From Flavobacteriaceae bacterium (GTDB lineage: Bacteria; Bacteroidota; Bacteroidia; Flavobacteriales; Flavobacteriaceae), in assembly GCA_023254815.1 (NCBI GenBank), contig JALRKI010000042.1, positions 1 through 6,559 on the forward strand: a stretch of DNA of 6,559 bases, read 5' to 3'. Shown here piece by piece: positions 5,783-6,559 of the stretch (position 1 is its first letter; each line of letters opens with the position of its first letter). The notes under the pieces were generated by a model. The model made no database searches. It saw only the letters and a program-made list of their open reading frames with translations, and was not told the DNA's origin. The position numbers were made by a program, and so were the translations under genes.

Positions 5783-6559
5783 TCCAATTCGTCGAAGTCA
5801 TCGGGATACAAGAAGTGATTGTAGGGAAAACGGGTGACATGAATTTGTTTGACCGCTTGATAAAGCGCTTCTTTAAAATGTTCCATGTTGAGTTGTTTGG
5901 TCACCGAGACAAATACGGCAGGCGTCCCCATTTTGGCCATCCAACTACTTTCTAATTCCTTTAGGCTATAGTGCTTTGAACTTCTCTCAATCGAAAGGTC
6001 AGTCTCGTCGAATGGTTCGGGTTGATAGTTGTCAATCTTATTGAAAACAATTAATGTAGGCTTATTTGGGCATCCAATTTCGATTAATATGGCATTTACA
6101 GAATCCATATGGTCCTGAAAGTTCGGGTGTGACAAATCTACCACATGAATCAGAAAATCGGCTTCTCGAACCTCATCCAAGGTGCTTTTGAAAGCCTCCA
6201 CCAATTGCGTGGGCAGTTTTCGAATAAATCCCACAGTATCACTTAATAAAAAAGGCAAATTCTTAATCACCACCTTTCGAACAGTCGTATCGAGAGTCGC
6301 GAACAATTTATCCTCAGCAAAAACTTCGGACTTGCTGATGCTGTTCATCAATGTAGATTTTCCCACATTGGTATAACCCACCAAGGCTACCCGAACCATT
6401 TTTCCTCGATTGCCACGTTGAACAGCCATCTGTTTGTCAATCGCCTTGAGCTTTTCCTTGAGTAAGCCAATCCTTTCTCGAACTATACGTCGGTCCGTTT
6501 CAATTTCAGTCTCTCCAGGACCCCTCATTCCAATGCCTCCCTTTTGTCGTTCCAAGTGG
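5779..6559 (-). CDS. hflX: HflX, ribosome-associated GTPase (N-terminus outside window)
   Basis: HflX binds the large ribosomal subunit and, in characterised bacteria, splits stalled or stressed 70S ribosomes. About 260 C-terminal residues are present of a family length near 400. The frame stays open to the right edge. The TTG at 6553-6555 is the internal Leu of a HLERQKGG motif, not a start. Numbering from that Leu: the conserved GIGMRGPGETEIETDRR (7-23), a charged helical linker (24-50), G1 GYTNVGKS (60-67, bases 6355-6378), G2 in ATLDTT (86-91), G3 DTVGF (106-110), G4 NKID (162-165) and a G5-like SVTK (207-210). The C-terminal tail IHVTRFPYNHFLYPDDFDELD is acidic. The segment between G4 and G5 is long, as I recall for Bacteroidota HflX. 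The gene is convergent with the DUF3078 gene, so it is unrelated in transcription to the SUF operon. Confidence 0.96.
   Translation of the reverse strand, partial: HLERQKGGIGMRGPGETEIETDRRIVRERIGLLKEKLKAIDKQMAVQRGNRGKMVRVALVGYTNVGKSTLMNSISKSEVFAEDKLFATLDTTVRKVVIKNLPFLLSDTVGFIRKLPTQLVEAFKSTLDEVREADFLIHVVDLSHPNFQDHMDSVNAILIEIGCPNKPTLIVFNKIDNYQPEPFDETDLSIERSSKHYSLKELESSWMAKMGTPAVFVSVTKQLNMEHFKEALYQAVKQIHVTRFPYNHFLYPDDFDELD

Noticed and set aside
5788..5796. TTCGTCGAA palindrome as a terminator for the DUF3078 gene
   Set aside because: The stem is four pairs with a one-base centre, has no T-tract and encodes the last residues of HflX.
6553..6555. TTG as a possible hflX start codon
   Set aside because: It encodes the Leu of the conserved HLERQKGG motif; the frame remains open to the window edge and the N-terminal domain of HflX is simply cut off.

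Overview
The window reads as housekeeping chromosome from a member of the Bacteroidota. The evidence is the gene order sufB-C-D-S-E, then a DUF59 protein, a DUF2480 protein and a DUF3078 outer-membrane protein; DUF2480 and DUF3078 are, to my knowledge, essentially Bacteroidota families. In addition, gene starts are preceded by A/T-rich sequence without clear Shine-Dalgarno motifs, and one intergenic site matches the Bacteroidota promoter form TTG-N19-TAnnTTTG. The class (Flavobacteriia, Saprospiria, Cytophagia and so on) cannot be fixed from this sequence alone.

Layout: positions 1-4871 hold a tightly packed SUF iron-sulfur cluster assembly operon on the + strand. It contains the C-terminal end of sufB, complete sufC, sufD, sufS and sufE, a DUF59 (SufT-like) gene and a DUF2480 gene of unknown function. 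Spacings run from 4-nt ATGA overlaps (sufD/sufS and sufE/DUF59) to at most 27 nt. SufS removes sulfur from cysteine, SufE carries it as a persulfide, and the SufB-SufC-SufD scaffold builds the cluster using SufC ATP hydrolysis. The DUF59 protein is probably a maturation or delivery factor. DUF2480 has no known role, but its position and its cysteine-containing motifs make it a reasonable candidate accessory protein. The operon promoter and the start of sufB lie to the left of the window.

Positions 4910-5782 encode a DUF3078 protein with a signal peptide and a predicted outer-membrane beta-barrel. It has its own candidate promoter, overlapping the end of the DUF2480 gene. From the right, on the - strand, comes the C-terminal two thirds or so of the ribosome-associated GTPase HflX. 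Its stop codon overlaps the DUF3078 stop codon tail-to-tail within the palindrome TTAA.

No RNA genes, mobile elements, CRISPR arrays, long repeats or intergenic gaps over 40 nt are visible. I see no new multi-gene system. The points most worth following are the two uncharacterised proteins at the end of the SUF locus, the embedded promoter, and the convergent gene pair with no terminator space.
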